Shown here: positions 35,516 to 47,934 of the stretch, piece by piece
Layout of the letters: each line of letters begins with the position of its first letter
Numbering within the stretch: the first letter of the stretch is position 1
Source: Perca fluviatilis
Lineage: Eukaryota > Chordata > Actinopteri > Perciformes > Percidae
Reading direction: 5' to 3'
DNA: 64,000 nucleotides
NCBI RefSeq assembly: GCF_010015445.1
Contig: NC_053133.1
Span: 22,401,922-22,465,921 of the forward strand
Translations under genes and position numbers: made by a program
The notes under the pieces: model-generated
The model's input: the letters and a program-made list of their open reading frames with translations, nothing else
Databases searched by the model: none
What the model was told of the DNA's origin: nothing

Positions 35516-37049
35516 CAGGGCGATCCGCTCGGCTGAGCGGACCATCAGAGCTCCTCTCCGCAATATGCAGGACATTTACATAAGGCCCTGCAAGGGTAAG
35601 GCCACAAAGATTCTCAGGTAGTAGTGTAGTGTCTCCTCTAAAGAGTGAAATTGTTTCCTTTTTTATTAGTCCATAAAGCTTTTTGTTTTTTTATTCAAAA
35701 TATTTGAAGGGCTTGTGAGGTATGTTGTTGTTGTTGCCTTTGATAAGATAAACTACCAGTGTGTATTTTGTGTCACTATCAGTGTCTGAATAGCCATTTA
35801 ATAGTGCAGGGATTTTCATTACCACATTTAAAAGTGGATTTAAACTCCTCTATATGTGCTGCACATAATCATTTGGACTGAGGCAGTCATTTAGCCCTAT
35901 TTGGCCCGATTGCTTGGCTTGGCCGTGACTTTTACACATTGTTTTCCGAGTCCTGTCCTTGTCTCGCTGCACTTCCAATCTGCAGCCTTTATTGAAATGT
36001 ATAGCATGGCCCTGCCACGGCCCATTTTCATATAACTGGTGGAGGCGATTTTATTGACGTATTGCAAAATGCTGGTGTATAACAAATCGCACAAGCTTCA
36101 TCTGTCCCCGCATACCTGGCAGTTAAAAAGAGATGATTTGTCGTGTTAACTCCCATGGGGCTCGACATTGCTCTAAAACAAGATGCCGTTCCCCCTTGAC
36201 AATGAACACTCGCCGCCAAACATAAACAACAGTTTTATTGTGCTCCAGTCTGTGAGCCGCCCTATCAATGCTTTGTAAATCATCCTCAGGGGGAGCACAA
36301 ATACAGATCAACTCCGTGTAGCCAAAACAGGTATGGACACACTGGCATATTAATACGGATGGATAAAGAGCAAAGGGCTGAAGCTGTGTACTGCCGGCCA
36401 ATAATAATGAGTGGTTTAGTGGCAAATTGGCAGAAAATCAAAGATATGAAGGGATCAGTAAAGCCTTCAACCATATTTTCAACTCGATGGAAAGTTTAAC
36501 AAAAGCGCGATACTTTCTGAAATTTCACTACTGCTGAACTTCACCTTGCTGCCTGTTTGTATTAGTTTCACTTAATGGGGTTTGTGCCTCCAGAGACGGA
36601 ACAATCTAAAATGAGCAGCAAGCTGTAGACAACAGCAGAAAGTGGGACAGATATGCAGGTGCAATGTCGGAAAACATCCAACTCAGCCCTGTCCTTTTAG
36701 GTTAACCTGGTTTAGTGCATAGACCTGCAGTGCTTACACGTGTGCAGTCTGTTGCGTGATATTCCTCAGGAACCTGGGGCCTTGAGGATGAATCTTTTAG
36801 CACCATTAACTCTTCTCTTAATGATAAAGTGAATATATGTCTAAATGAGTGCACAGTGGCACAGCGGTCTCGTTTGGTAGTTTCCATCGTTAGTGGTAGA
36901 GTCTGTGAGGCACGTGCATACTGGATGTGAAGCTGGAGCATGCAGCATTTCTTGTCATGCAAAAGACAACATGAGATATGTTTACGTGCACTGTAAAAAG
37001 TAGCCAGTCAAGGTGTGATCATTCTGAATGGAAATCTGACAATAGTATC
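35516..37049. other. Intron; repeat-free block 35875-36480 of possible regulatory interest
   Basis: About 600 bp from 35875 contain no repeat I can identify. Base composition there is balanced (for example CAAATCGCACAAGCTTCATC), unlike the AT-rich neighbourhood. Candidate conserved non-coding element. No splice-flanked coding frame seen. Confidence 0.4.
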
Positions 37050-37245
37050 ATTAAAGGAATAGATTATAATCCTAAAATGCTTATTTGCTATCTTGCCGAG
37101 AACACTGATATCACTCTCATGTCTGTACAGTTAATACAAAGCATCTGTTAATTTTAGCTTAGCACATAGACTGGAAAGAGGGGGAAACAGCTAACCTGGC
37201 TCTATCCAAAGGTAACAAAACCCACCTTCCAGCACTTCTGAGTAA
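37050..37245. repeat. Dispersed repeat (TTAGCTTAGCAC family), copy 1
   Basis: TATCTTGCCGAGAACACTGA, CTCATGTCTGTACAGTTAA, TTTTAGCTTAGCACATAGAC and GGAAACAGCTAACCTGGCTC are, in order, a widespread fish repeat. Related copies lie at 52705-53190 and 60860-61045. Confidence 0.7.
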
Positions 37246-37291
37246 TTACCATGTTTTATTTCATTTGTTTAATATGTAAAAACTGAAATGT

Positions 37292-37476
37292 TGGGGTGCC
37301 CTTGTAGCTCACCTGGTAGAGCGTGCGCCCCATGTACCAGGCCCAGTCTTTACCGCAGTGTCCCAGGGTTTGATACCAACCTGCGGCTATGACTGCATGT
37401 CTTCCCCCTCTCTCTCACCCCTTTCCTGTCTGCAGCTGTCCTATCAATTAAAGGCCAAAAATGCCCCAACAATAAT
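37292..37476 (+). mobile_element. tRNA-derived SINE
   Basis: The head GCCCTTGTAGCTCACCTGGT contains an A box (TAGCTCACCTGG, 37305-37316) and GGTTTGATACC (about 37367-37377) serves as B box. The CTTCCCCCTCTCTCTCACCC block and the ATTAAAGGCCAAAAATGCC tail follow. A probable imperfect duplication AAAAACTG flanks it (37279 and 37479). This is the least damaged forward copy of the SINE family in the window. Confidence 0.8.
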
Positions 37477-38547
37477 GAAAAACTGTGAAAACGACATGTT
37501 GTAGTTATAAGGAATAATTCTTGGCCAGGCCAGGTAGTTTCTGTCTGTAGGTTGGATGCATCTCGCAAGGTTGAACGATTAAAAGGCCTTGGATGTCCCT
37601 GTCATCCATTACTCTGGTATTGACTCTACACACAGCCACTTGCAGCTGAAGTGCACAGCAACCTGCAAGTCCTATTAGGCGTTTTAGACCAAAATGCCTG
37701 CACAACGTTACGTGTGTCATGCTTTTGCACTGTTGTGTGATGACTGGCTAGGTTTAATGTTCCAGTTCCAGTTGGATGTAATATTTCTGAGGAAAGCACT
37801 CACATATCACACATTGACTGCACATACAGTAGACAACCACTAGTTTTACTAGTTATTTACCTGACATTTTCCAATTTCTCTGGCATGTACACACAGGCAG
37901 TGTGTGAAATTGTGACACTAATTTGCATGCTGACAACGATTTCTAGTCAGATTACACCCAGCTGATTGATGGCCACGCTGTTGCCCCAGAAACCACCTTG
38001 GGCGATGTAATATGACTCTCTAGTTATCAGACACTAAAGCATATTCCTGTAGTTAATCTTCCCAAATGGGCGTTCACAGAAGATATCCGGCATACACAGG
38101 CCTTGACTGGTAATGAAAGACAGCCTTTTGCAGTGGCACGTCTGAATGCAGCTCATTTCAAAGCAGCACAAATTACAAAGAGGGTGACAGGAAGGAAGCA
38201 TTGTTGGCATGTTTCATTATTCACTGATGTAGTGTAGAAACATCCATGTAAGATCTTAGTACTGTGTGGTTGTATGATAGGAAATTAGTGTTGTTTTGTT
38301 TCAGTAAGTAAATGCTATTGATAAATCATAATAATGTCAGGCGGTAAAGCTGCAGATATAATCGGCTGCATTGCAAGGGAGGCATTGTGAAAGGACAGAA
38401 TGCATAATGGCTACAGACAGACAGAGATGTTGTTGGATAATAACACTGATTTCACTTCACAACGACCCCTTCAAGAAGGTATGTTGATATAAAAAAAAGT
38501 TTACATGACAAAAGAAAAACAAAGTACAGTGTATGCATAAAAGAGCC
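37477..38547. other. Intron sequence
   Basis: No gene or repeat recognised. The rightmost part could be the 5' continuation of the LINE described next. Confidence 0.35.
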
Positions 38548-39162
38548 TTAAGCTGCTTACACATATAGCCGACGGCCGACCGTTGACAGAAAAGCCAGTC
38601 GAAATGATCAGTCTCCCCATGTTGGTCCAAAAAGTGCCATAGAACAGACCAAAAAGACGAGACGAGACGTAATACTTCTCTATAACAGCAGGCGGCGCTA
38701 ATCTGTATTGTTGCCCAATAAATGCAAAGCGGCAGCTGATTGGACGAACACGTGACATGGGCTTGTTTTCTCCGGAAATTCAAAGTCAGACTGTCATGGC
38801 GGCCGTTCAGAATACGATCTCATATTGTACTAAAATAGTTCACTGATACATGTTTCTGAGAACATTTTAAGCGAGAAATAGGCCATGCAGTTGCTGAATC
38901 TGTCTTCATTTCAGCTCAACAAAGGTCAGTTTAAAAGATTTTCGTCAGATTTTGAGAGGCTCTAGTCACCTCATTCCGCTCGCCATTTCCGGGTGAGTCC
39001 CGACTGCCCTGCCGGTGACTGAACATGTCAGGTCGGCCAAAATGAATGCCGACAGCCCCTCAGACTGACGACGGCACGGGACACACCGAACAGTTTTGGT
39101 TTTTGAGTCACTGACCTCGCCAGACTGTCCAACGGTCTCCTTGGTGTGTCTGTACCTTTTAA
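38548..39162. mobile_element. TTAA-flanked MITE inserted beside/in a LINE
   Basis: TTAA lies at 38548-38551 and 39159-39162. Inside, the left GCTGCTTACACATATAGCCG and GACCGTTGACAG face the right CAACGGTCTCC and GTGTGTCTGTACC as imperfect inverted ends. The interior includes GCGGCGCTAATCTG and a short-palindrome-rich region. No transposase. The LINE frame resumes at once after the right TTAA. Confidence 0.6.
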
Positions 39163-41338
39163 AGGCTGTTTTGACTGTACAATATGGGACACCTTCTTTG
39201 ACACTTGCAGGGATCTGGAGGAATTAAACTCTGTGGTGAAAGATTATACTCAGTTTTGTGTGGACTGTGTATTTCCAGATAAACACATTAAAGTATTTCC
39301 CAATGACAAACCATGGGTAAATAAAGAACTCAAAGTAGCACTAAAAAGGAAAAGGGAAGCTTTTGAACAAGGGAATATGGCCCAGATGAAGGTTGTTCAA
39401 AGAGAGATAACGCATTTAACCAATATGTATAAGCATAAATATAAACTACAGATTGAGGCAAAAATGAGGGGTAATAACTTAAAACAGGCATGTCAAGGGA
39501 TGTACACAATGATAGGGAAGGAGGTGAAGAGAAGCCACATTAACACAAATGGAGATGACCTGACCCTTGCAAATGAACTAAATACTTTTTAGGGCTGCAA
39601 CTAACGATTATTTTAATAATTGATTAATCTGTAGATTATTTTTTCGATTAATCGATGAATCGGATACAAAAAAAAACATTAATTTACATCAACTCAATAC
39701 ATACATACTTGTTGTTTTAGTTAATAGTTGTGTAAAGGTATATAACCCAAATAGCAGATACAGACAAGACACAGAGACAGACAGACAGACACGCAGAGAC
39801 ACACAGACACACACACACATTAAATTATTACCATCATTGTAGTAAATGCAAGTTACGTTCATTTATACACCACACACTAATATATTTGTCAACAATAACT
39901 GATATGGGACAAAGCACATAATATATAAATGACAGATTGAAAATGAATGGGCCAAAAAAGGCGAGTGAATAAAACCGTGACTTTATTCTTGCAAACTATA
40001 CCACCCTGCTTTACTACTGTTATTAACGAGCGAACGCTAGCTTGTCATGCTAGTCAGCTGGATAACGAGTAAACGGCAGCACTAGAAGAGCTACTGGAGG
40101 GACGTTACGTTCCTCACTTCAGAACGGAACAGAAGTAGGATAGTGTAGTGACTTCACCCTGCTGTTGAACTCTCTTCCTCTTCATCAAGGACTCCAACAT
40201 GTTTACTTTTTAGGTGCTGACTCATCACTGTGGTGCGCCCGTGCCATGCCGTGTCGCTTTTTCTTATCTTGCAATTAACACGTTTTTGATTTATTTAGTG
40301 TGAAATGCTCCCACACCTTGGATGACTTAGGTCGTTCTGATTTCTCTGCCTACGCCGTGTGATTCAGAACAACGTTACGGGTCTCTCCGGTCTCTCTCCG
40401 TATTTCCTCTACCCCCGCTCTGCTCTTTTTTTCTTTTCTTTCGCTCCGCGTTGCTCCTCTCTGCGCTCAACTCAAATTTTTTTATCTCCGCGACTGAGTG
40501 GCGTAATAGTTGCGCGACACAACGAATCGATAATGAAATTCGTTGCCAACTTTTTTAGTAATCGAATTTTAGCGATTTTATCGATTCGTTGTTGCAGCCC
40601 TAATACTTTTTATGCAAGATTTGATACATCAGATTTCTCCTCAGAGTGTAATTCTATCAGAAAACAACTTCATTGTGGCCCTCTCCTGGTTGTAACAGCT
40701 GAGGAGGTGCATAGAATCTTCAAAAAGATTGATCCAAAAAAGGCAGCTGGTCCTGATAAGATCAGAGGAAGGGTCCTAAAGGAGTGTAGGGAACAACTTA
40801 GCCCTATATTTGGGCAGCTTTTTCAAATCTCTCTTGACACACATTACATTCCAAAGGCCTGGAAAACCTCACCGATAGTGCCGGTACCAAAAGTGTCAAA
40901 ACCATCTTCCTTAAATGACTATCGTCCAGTTGCCTTAACATCAATTGTAATGAAAAGTCTTGAGAAGATTGTCTTAAAACATGTTCTAGGAGATGTGCAA
41001 GGGGTTATTGAACCTCTACAATTTGCATACAGGACAGAAAGGAGCACTGATGGCGCCCCATTGTATATGCTCCATAATATTTATTGTCACTTTGATTAGC
41101 CCAAACGATATGTACGTGTGTTATTTATAGACTTCTCATCTGCATTTAACACCTTTAGGCCTCACATTATGATGGAGAGGCTATTGCGGTTGGGAGTGCA
41201 TAGTGATGTCATCAGATGGGTTGAGTCCTTTCTGACTGACCGAGTGCAGTGTGTCAAGGTAAATGAAGCAATGCCTTCTCCCATTATTACAAACACGGGG
41301 TCTCCACAAGGAAGTACAATCTCCTCAGTCTTATATGG
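39150..41338 (+). mobile_element. L2/CR1/Rex1-type LINE, interrupted by a hAT
   Basis: The first part (39157-39581) encodes the region before the reverse transcriptase: GCFDCTIWDTFFD, then FPNDKPWVNKELKVALKRKR. The second part (40611-41338) encodes VHRIFKKIDPKKAAGPDKI, LNDYRPVALTSIVMKSLEK, EPLQFAYR, FIDFSSAFNTFRPH (catalytic block A) and GSPQGSTISSVLYG. An in-frame TAG lies at 41097-41099. The YADD box and C-terminus are absent, because sequence changes to a different repeat at about 41340. Removing the hAT with one target duplication makes the two parts continuous in the same frame. Such LINEs move by target-primed reverse transcription. This copy is dead. Confidence 0.85.
39590..40602. mobile_element. 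hAT non-autonomous transposon, intact ends
   Basis: Perfect 12-bp inverted ends TAGGGCTGCAAC and GTTGCAGCCCTA are flanked by a perfect 8-bp target duplication ATACTTTT (39582-39589 and 40603-40610). This is textbook hAT. Subterminal GATTAATCGAT-type repeats lie at both ends (39620-39665 and 40525-40590). The length is 1013 bp. No transposase domain is found, so it was mobilised in trans. An (ACAG)n/(AC)n tract lies at 39775-39818. Confidence 0.93.
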
Positions 41339-41339
41339 A

Positions 41340-41660
41340 CAGCCCTTCACACGTTTTGGCAACAGCTCGGGGAGGGCCCTTCTCAGTTTCAACATGACTA
41401 CCCCTCGCCCTGAGTTTTCTGTTGCACGACTAAAACAACTTTTGAATGTACACGTTTCACCAAAACAAGTTCCTTCCCGAGGTTATTTTGCAGCGGCACA
41501 GGAGCTCCGTTCAGCGCTTAATAGTGACGCCCAAGACAATTGTGATTGGTTTAAAGACATGTTAATAAACCAGAGCACGTTTTTCTCCCATCCTTGAATG
41601 CTGCGTGGACAAGCCAGACCCTCCTCCGCAGCGCTGTGTAGGCAGGTCTGGCAATGCAAG
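41340..41660 (-). repeat. Dispersed repeat joined to LINE end
   Basis: Bases 41400-41650, read on the minus strand, match 13465-13670. The extra left part (41345-41400) contains GCCCTTCTCAGTTTCAACAT, which recalls a Tc1-like transposase region, but I am not sure. It replaces the expected C-terminal half of the LINE, so it is either an insertion with deletion or a chimeric junction. Confidence 0.6.
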
Positions 41661-42894
41661 ACTAGGTACAGGTATACTGCATGAAATTCATCAGAGGTGC
41701 TGTTAAACTCTGCGGGCTGCAACTCCCTGATGAATAAGAATTAGCCACCCATCAGTCAACTGTAATGGTTGTTAGCATTACTGAGTAAGCAGGTCTAACC
41801 GTTTACAGTCTGTTGACGGAAGACTGGCATGTATGTAAATGTTGATGATCGGAGATTCTAACAGGTCAGCAGGGAAGGTGTGTTTACTATCTGTGAGAAG
41901 CAACAAGTGTATTTGTCCCCCCCCCTCACTGTGTGTAATGTACATACAGGGCGACGGTGAACTGGAATGGCTGAAAGCCACGAATATGATGATATATTTG
42001 CTGATATTTGATCAACACCGCAATGGCCCGTCTGCTAAGGAATGAATGTGTTTATCGGCTTAAATTAAAGCTGCTAGCATGTCTGGCTAACTAGCTTACT
42101 TCCTACAGTAGTAACAACATGCTAGGCCTACTTCCAAAGCTAAGGAGCATTTTATCATTAGTTTGTGGGGTTACAGGTCATGTTAGAAAAAAAAGCGATG
42201 TTCGTGATGTTGTATTTCCCCACTGTGTGGAAGCCAGTGTTTGGATGCTATAAGAGTTTAGGCTAACGTTAGCAGCTGTATCTGTCCTCCTCTTTATTGG
42301 ATTTGGCGAAGTTTACACTCCAGCAACCCCAGCTAGCATGTCTTCATCCTCAGCAGCCAAACAAGGTTATGTTTAAAACAAAATAACAGATCTACACAAC
42401 AGTACAAGAACATGCCTGGGACATTCAATCTGTAAGCACAATGTCATATTTTTGACCATCAAGTGCCTACTTGTTATTTACTGTAAAAAGTCATCCACAA
42501 CCCTCAAAACTCACGGAGTGATTAGATAGATGTCATTTCAGACGACAAAATCGACTGTCGCTGGCTAAAAATTAGAAACCTTCTTCTGTCGACCTCTGTC
42601 TGAAATTAAGGACTTATTGTTTAAAAAATTATAAAAGAATGTGACTGGTAAATCTGCCACTGTTATCTTTGTAAACTGCATGTTCTGTGTGAGAATGGAA
42701 AGCTTGACAGGTGTAGCAGGCAGATGGGGCTGAGCAAACAATCCATTTATCATATTCATGTCTCAAACTACCACAGTTTCTGCTAGCATTGTAAAATGCC
42801 TCTTGGTTAAAATGAGTTTTCCAGGTAAAAATACTACCTGACCTCTTTAAAACAGCATATTCTTTAATGGACCCGATTGAGTCACTGACTAGCC
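41661..42894. other. Intron sequence, nothing certain
   Basis: No domain-bearing frame. Several GCTAGC/GCTAAC-rich stretches typical of fish intergenic DNA. Confidence 0.4.
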
Positions 42895-44380
42895 TACGTT
42901 TACATGCACACAATATTCAGTTTTTTGCCCCTTATTCCTAAACTGTTTACATGGCTAATGGAAGTGAATTAGTCATTCCACAAAATCGGTGCCCCTAACA
43001 AATAATCAGTTCTAAAGTTGCTTTAACAACAAATAAATGTGTAATTTAAAAAAACGTAATGTTACTGTAGATCATATGCATCAATATAAGATCAAGTAAA
43101 AGCCAATAAAGTATCATTTTAAATAATTAAATTCACATATTATATGCTATGGGTAAGTACATTTGGTCTGTCCCTCGCTATGGTTGTTCTTTTTCAACAG
43201 GACTTCTCATTTGTAAAATGTTGTTAAAATGATACAATTTTCACAGTTTTATATTGTCTCAAGTGTAATCTCATTGTTAAGCAGTGTTTTGACATAAATA
43301 GATATATTATCTTAGAAATATAAGTCATTTTATCATTGTCCCCTAATTTCATATCAGTCCTGTTACTATCACCAAAACACCCCTATAAAATAATGGTACA
43401 AACCAGAAGTGACATAATTTCAAGGAAGTGGCATCATTTAGAGGAAGTGGATTCCACAGTTTTGTTAAAGTTAAGTTTCTCTCTTCTTAAATGTCCTATT
43501 TTTCATGTTTTATCAGGCTTGTTAGAGAGGTACATATAAACAATTATTTATTAATCCTGATATTACCAATATCTAGAAGTAAAAACCTTTCAGATTACAT
43601 ACCATGTGCCTTTCTGACCTTCACCTGTTAGCTAGAAATTAGCATATTAGCATGAAATCATTAGTCTAGTTACATCAGTTACCATCAGTCCTGTTACTAT
43701 CCCAGAGCAATAATAAATGCCATAGCTTGAGATGGCCCAACACAATTTTTTGTCATGTTAAGATGTCTTAATTTAATGGGTATTGAAGAAAATCAGTTTG
43801 AAACAATTATATTTTTCAAATTTTTAAAGTTGAAAAGGCACAGATTTTGTGGAATGACCATATTCCACTAATATTCCCGTGTACATGTAGCCGTGCAAAA
43901 TAAGATTTTTTTTTCAAAGGTTTACCAGCGGTGGCAGACTGTGGGACCGTGCGAACACAACGTCCCTCTTTTCATTCCTTCAACCACCGCGTAGCCATGT
44001 GTGCGCATATCCAAAAACCTGTTGATATGTGTTTCTCCTTCTTATCGGTGTGTCGCCTTGCAAATTGGTGGCTGGTTAGTTTGTGTACAGCAACGCACAG
44101 AGCTGAACGTAAGCTGTAAACAGGCAAGAGGCCGTAAACTGGGTGTAAACTGCAGTAAAAACCCTGATTGAGACGCATATTCCGTATGCGCTGTATACAT
44201 GTCCAAGAATGCCTCTAAAACCCGAATAATACATGAATATCCCACGTCTTAATCGGAAATTTGGAAAAAGGCCTTATTCAGAATATCCAACCGGAATATG
44301 CTGTTTACATGACCTGTATCAAATTCGGAATATTGTCATATTTGGAATAATAGTGGAATATTGGTGTGCATGTAAATGTA
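42895..44380. mobile_element. Non-autonomous element with TTTACATGCACAC ends
   Basis: Left TACGTTTACATGCACAC-AATATTC faces right GAATATTGGTGTGCATGTAAATGTA, inverted ends of about 24 bp with one or two mismatches. The subterminal regions also carry GTTTACATG and GGAATAT motifs in both orientations. A block CAGTCCTGTTACTATC occurs twice inside (43356 and 43686). No transposase frame. Length is 1486 bp. Confidence 0.65.
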
Positions 44381-45485
44381 CTCACTGTTGTGTTATACCA
44401 ATCAGGGACATAGTAATACAAACTGACACAATTGTGTATTATTACTTTTGTTTTAAAGTCAAAATAAAGTTTGTAATAACTTATGCATGCATTTCATTTC
44501 CCGTACTTTCACTTTCCGCCGTGTTCATGTCCTTTTGGATCCGCTCAAGTGTGAGTTGTGAAGCCGAAGCCAGCTGCTGTGCTGTGGGAACTCATCATCC
44601 GCCCCTGAGCGGAGCAGAGCAGGTTAAAGTGATGAATCTGATCCAAGTTCCTGACAAACGCCTGCTGTTCAAGGCAACTGTTCCATTAATATTCAGATGT
44701 GCTTACTGGCTCCGTCATAGGGGGGAGGGAAGCAAAAGTCTCCTTAAGTTGGAAAATAATTACAGTAACTTTTCTGACTCATGCTGCCAACTGCTACAGA
44801 GGAAATACTTATCTGTGAGCTTGTACTGCAGTTTACAATTTACGGTATGTCATATTTTATTAGGGTGTGTTAAACTCAGAATTTATAAGATCGGAGTGCT
44901 TTTCAGGGTTCAGCATTTGCATTAAAGCTAAAATAAAAAGGCAAAAGAAATGCTTTCCTATAGGCGAATTAAAAGGTTGTATACCAGTAAACACACTGGC
45001 AAACACCTCATCATGTCAGAATCTTTCTAGCGCGGTATGCGGCAGTGATGCCGCTAATAGACCTCCTGCATCGAGGCTGCAAGATTAATGTGCACTTTAC
45101 ATGCCTGTGTGCCATTTTTTTCCTGCTCCTGAATTCATTAGAGATGGTAACTATCTGTTGCCCTGACAGTCCGGGGCGGGGAAGGTCAGCACAAACCTCT
45201 TATCTAGATTATGGAGCTCCCCACCAGCGGAAAAGTGCACCCACCATTTTTTGAGAGAAACTCACAGAAATGCAAATCAGTTCATAGTGAATGTACTGAA
45301 ATAGTTAATTCCTGCTGCTCAGTAATGGTTACGTTTTCAGCCATCTCCAATTTACATTTACCACTCCTAACCTGTAGCTCAATAGCACATTGACTCCATA
45401 TGTTACCACATTTTAGGATTAATTTGCTATGCAGCAGACACTACAGCAGCTTTTCGTGCTATTTTATTGAAACAATAGAATTCAG
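44381..45485. other. Intron; repeat-poor block about 44930-45260
   Basis: A 230-codon frame at 44233-44925 crosses the transposon boundary and has no recognisable domain, so I do not call it a gene. About 44930-45260 has no recognised repeat and could be conserved non-coding sequence. Confidence 0.4.
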
Positions 45486-45862
45486 TTAAAGGTGCTGTAG
45501 GTAGGATTGCGAAGATCCAGGACTTAGCCAAACAATTTGAACGACAACTTCTCAGTCCCTCCCCCCTTTCCGCTAAAGCCCAAAACAGTCTCCTAAGCCC
45601 CTCACCCCACAAGGGAGAATAAATGCGTGTGCATGAGCAGTGATTGACATGCAGTTAGACACCCCCCCCGGCCCTGATTGGTGCATCTGAACAGGGAGCG
45701 GTGGATTTTTGCAAATCGCACTACAGACTGTAGGTGGTGCCAGAGGAGCCAGATTTCTTTTTTCAAGTAACTGCTTTATGTAGTTCTACTGGAAAATAGG
45801 GTCAGTTTCAGCAAATATGACAGAAAGTTAGTTTTATAAGTCTTACATATTGCACCTTTTAA
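45486..45862. mobile_element. TTAA-flanked MITE (GGTGC ends)
   Basis: TTAA lies at 45486-45489 and 45859-45862. Ends AAGGTGCTGTAGGTAGGA and TCTTACATATTGCACCTT are imperfect inverses. The interior includes a C9 run near 45663 and a GGTGGTGCCAGAGGAGCCAG block known from this common fish MITE. Non-coding. Confidence 0.8.
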
Positions 45863-47934
45863 AGACCAGTGGTATCAGGAAAGGATTTAGTTGCAGTCAC
45901 AGTTTCCTAGATTCAATTTAGTATGACGGTGATATTGCTTACAGTAATTTCATTCCTCTTTAAAGCAAGTCCGGTATGTCTCAGGCTGTCAAGAAAACGG
46001 CAAAAGAAAACAGTGACAGCGGCGTAGAGGATATCACGGTATCAAGTATTTAAGTTGATAATGAAACCATCGATCTGTCCTGTGAAGGTCTCGGTTGAGT
46101 TTAGTGTGCTGGATGACTGCCGTCACCAGAATGAAGCTTGTTCTCTGGACTCCCTCCACTGGGGATCCAGGCCAATCAATCCTGGATTTGGGGAAGTTTT
46201 AATCACTTTTGTCTAAAGTCTTCCCTGCTCGTCAGAGAGTCTTGGTTTGGAACATGCCCAGTCTCTAAAACACCACAACACACACAACACAAACACACAC
46301 ACAAACGCAAACAAACAAACACACACGTTACAAATACTTGTCTATGGAGTCTTGCTCCTGCAAAGGTTTGTGATTCGAACAATATTTGTTCTTCCTGACA
46401 TAATGCAAACCATTTATTGATGTTTAAAACTGGTCCATGCATGACATCGAGCTGATGAATGCCAGTGACAGATCCTGGTGATGTGTTCTCACATTACCAT
46501 ACCTATTTATGGCCACCAGGGAGAAGTTAGTTTAACTGAATGCTTAAAGGCCCAATCAGAGTGGATAAACTGAGGCCTGCTCCACCAATTTACTTCTATT
46601 TTGTAATTGGGTGATATTAGTATTTGCAGTTGTCATGTACAAGTAAAACCTGTCTCCTGACATGGGATTTCTTTAGAAAAAGTTGGAGCCTAGGCAACTT
46701 ATCCATGTACTTTAGGCAGTCTAACTCTTTAAGAGTCGTATGGAAGCATACTACTTGATCCTTAATGTGTGTCATTCAATATGCATCCTGTTTTTAAAGA
46801 ACAAATATTGACATATTATGTGGCCTCTCAAAGCTCTTTAACTTTTAGGAAGTTGCATGTTTCAAACACTGAAAGGAAGAGGAAGGGATTGTTTCAAATC
46901 TGCCATGCTGTTGTTTGATTCTTTTATGTAGCCCACTGGTATACAGTAGTATAACCACTAAATATAAGCACCTTACTGTAAAGCTGTTTGTCGAAGAATT
47001 CCGTCCATATTGGGAGAAGATTGGCTTGTAGAATGTGTGTCTGTCATGCAGAAGAATGGAGTTTGTGCAACATAACATAACTATGATATTTCCTGTTTAA
47101 GGTGCCTAACCCAAACCATAACTTAACCATAGTTTATTTACCATAACAATAACCTTTCCTTCACTTTGCTCATACTGTATTTGCCATGTGTAGATAATGT
47201 AGAAAGTGGGAATTTTAGAAACGTCATCGGACGTAATTAATATCAGGATTCTTGTGTGGGGATACAGTTTATTAGATTTAGATATACATACTTACACAAT
47301 ATTTTGTATTAATGTATGCATGTATTCACTTGTTAGCATTTTTTGTAAAGTGGTCGTGTGTTGCGACAGTGTAAAGATTACAAAGCTTTTACATTTTTTT
47401 TTCATGCACCGTCTATGTAACACAGCAGCTCTCTTCTGACAGCCGTTTATTGTGCATCTCCATATTGAAGTCGGGCAGTAGCTGTCCACGCTCCAGCAGA
47501 TTCTCTCTCCCCAGCAGAGCTCCCATGCAGCTCGGTAGCTTTGGCTGCTGGCTGCTCTGTGACAGTCAACTGCCTACTGTTGGGGGGGGCTTTATGCTGT
47601 AGTAGCACTTATCCATCCCTGGCCAGCCATTTTCTCTGAGAGTCTTCACACCCGGCAGCAGCTGTGTGCTCCAGCGCGGCCAACATTGTTGTTACAGATG
47701 TCCTTGGCCGCCACACCTGTACGTGATGAATTCCAACTTGGCCCGGTGTGCGTAGTAGGGGAACAGACAACATGGTGAATTCAATATTGTGTAGAACAGG
47801 CCAGCTTGTGGGGTCGAGGGGAGTGTGTCATGTTTGATACATAAACCCTGATTAAATTTGGCACCATCAGCAAAGCTGTTCGTTCGAGTTGCAGGCCATG
47901 AGTTGAAAATGATGTGTTACTTTTGTTTCTCATT
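45863..47934. other. Intron; GC-richer block 47430-47760
   Basis: A (CA)n-like run lies at about 46270-46326. The GC-richer stretch at 47430-47760 shows no repeat I know and may be regulatory. No gene seen. Confidence 0.4.

Noticed and set aside
37292..37380. Possible functional tRNA gene
   Set aside because: A and B boxes are present, but the stems are imperfect and the sequence continues into a SINE body repeated elsewhere in the window.
40359..40610. N-terminal part of the long frame ahead of the LINE reverse transcriptase
   Set aside because: These codons are hAT transposon sequence read in frame with the LINE by chance, not protein of the LINE.
44233..44925. 230-codon plus-strand open frame
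   Set aside because: It starts inside a transposon terminus and runs into unique DNA. Cysteine/isoleucine-rich with no domain, so a chance frame.
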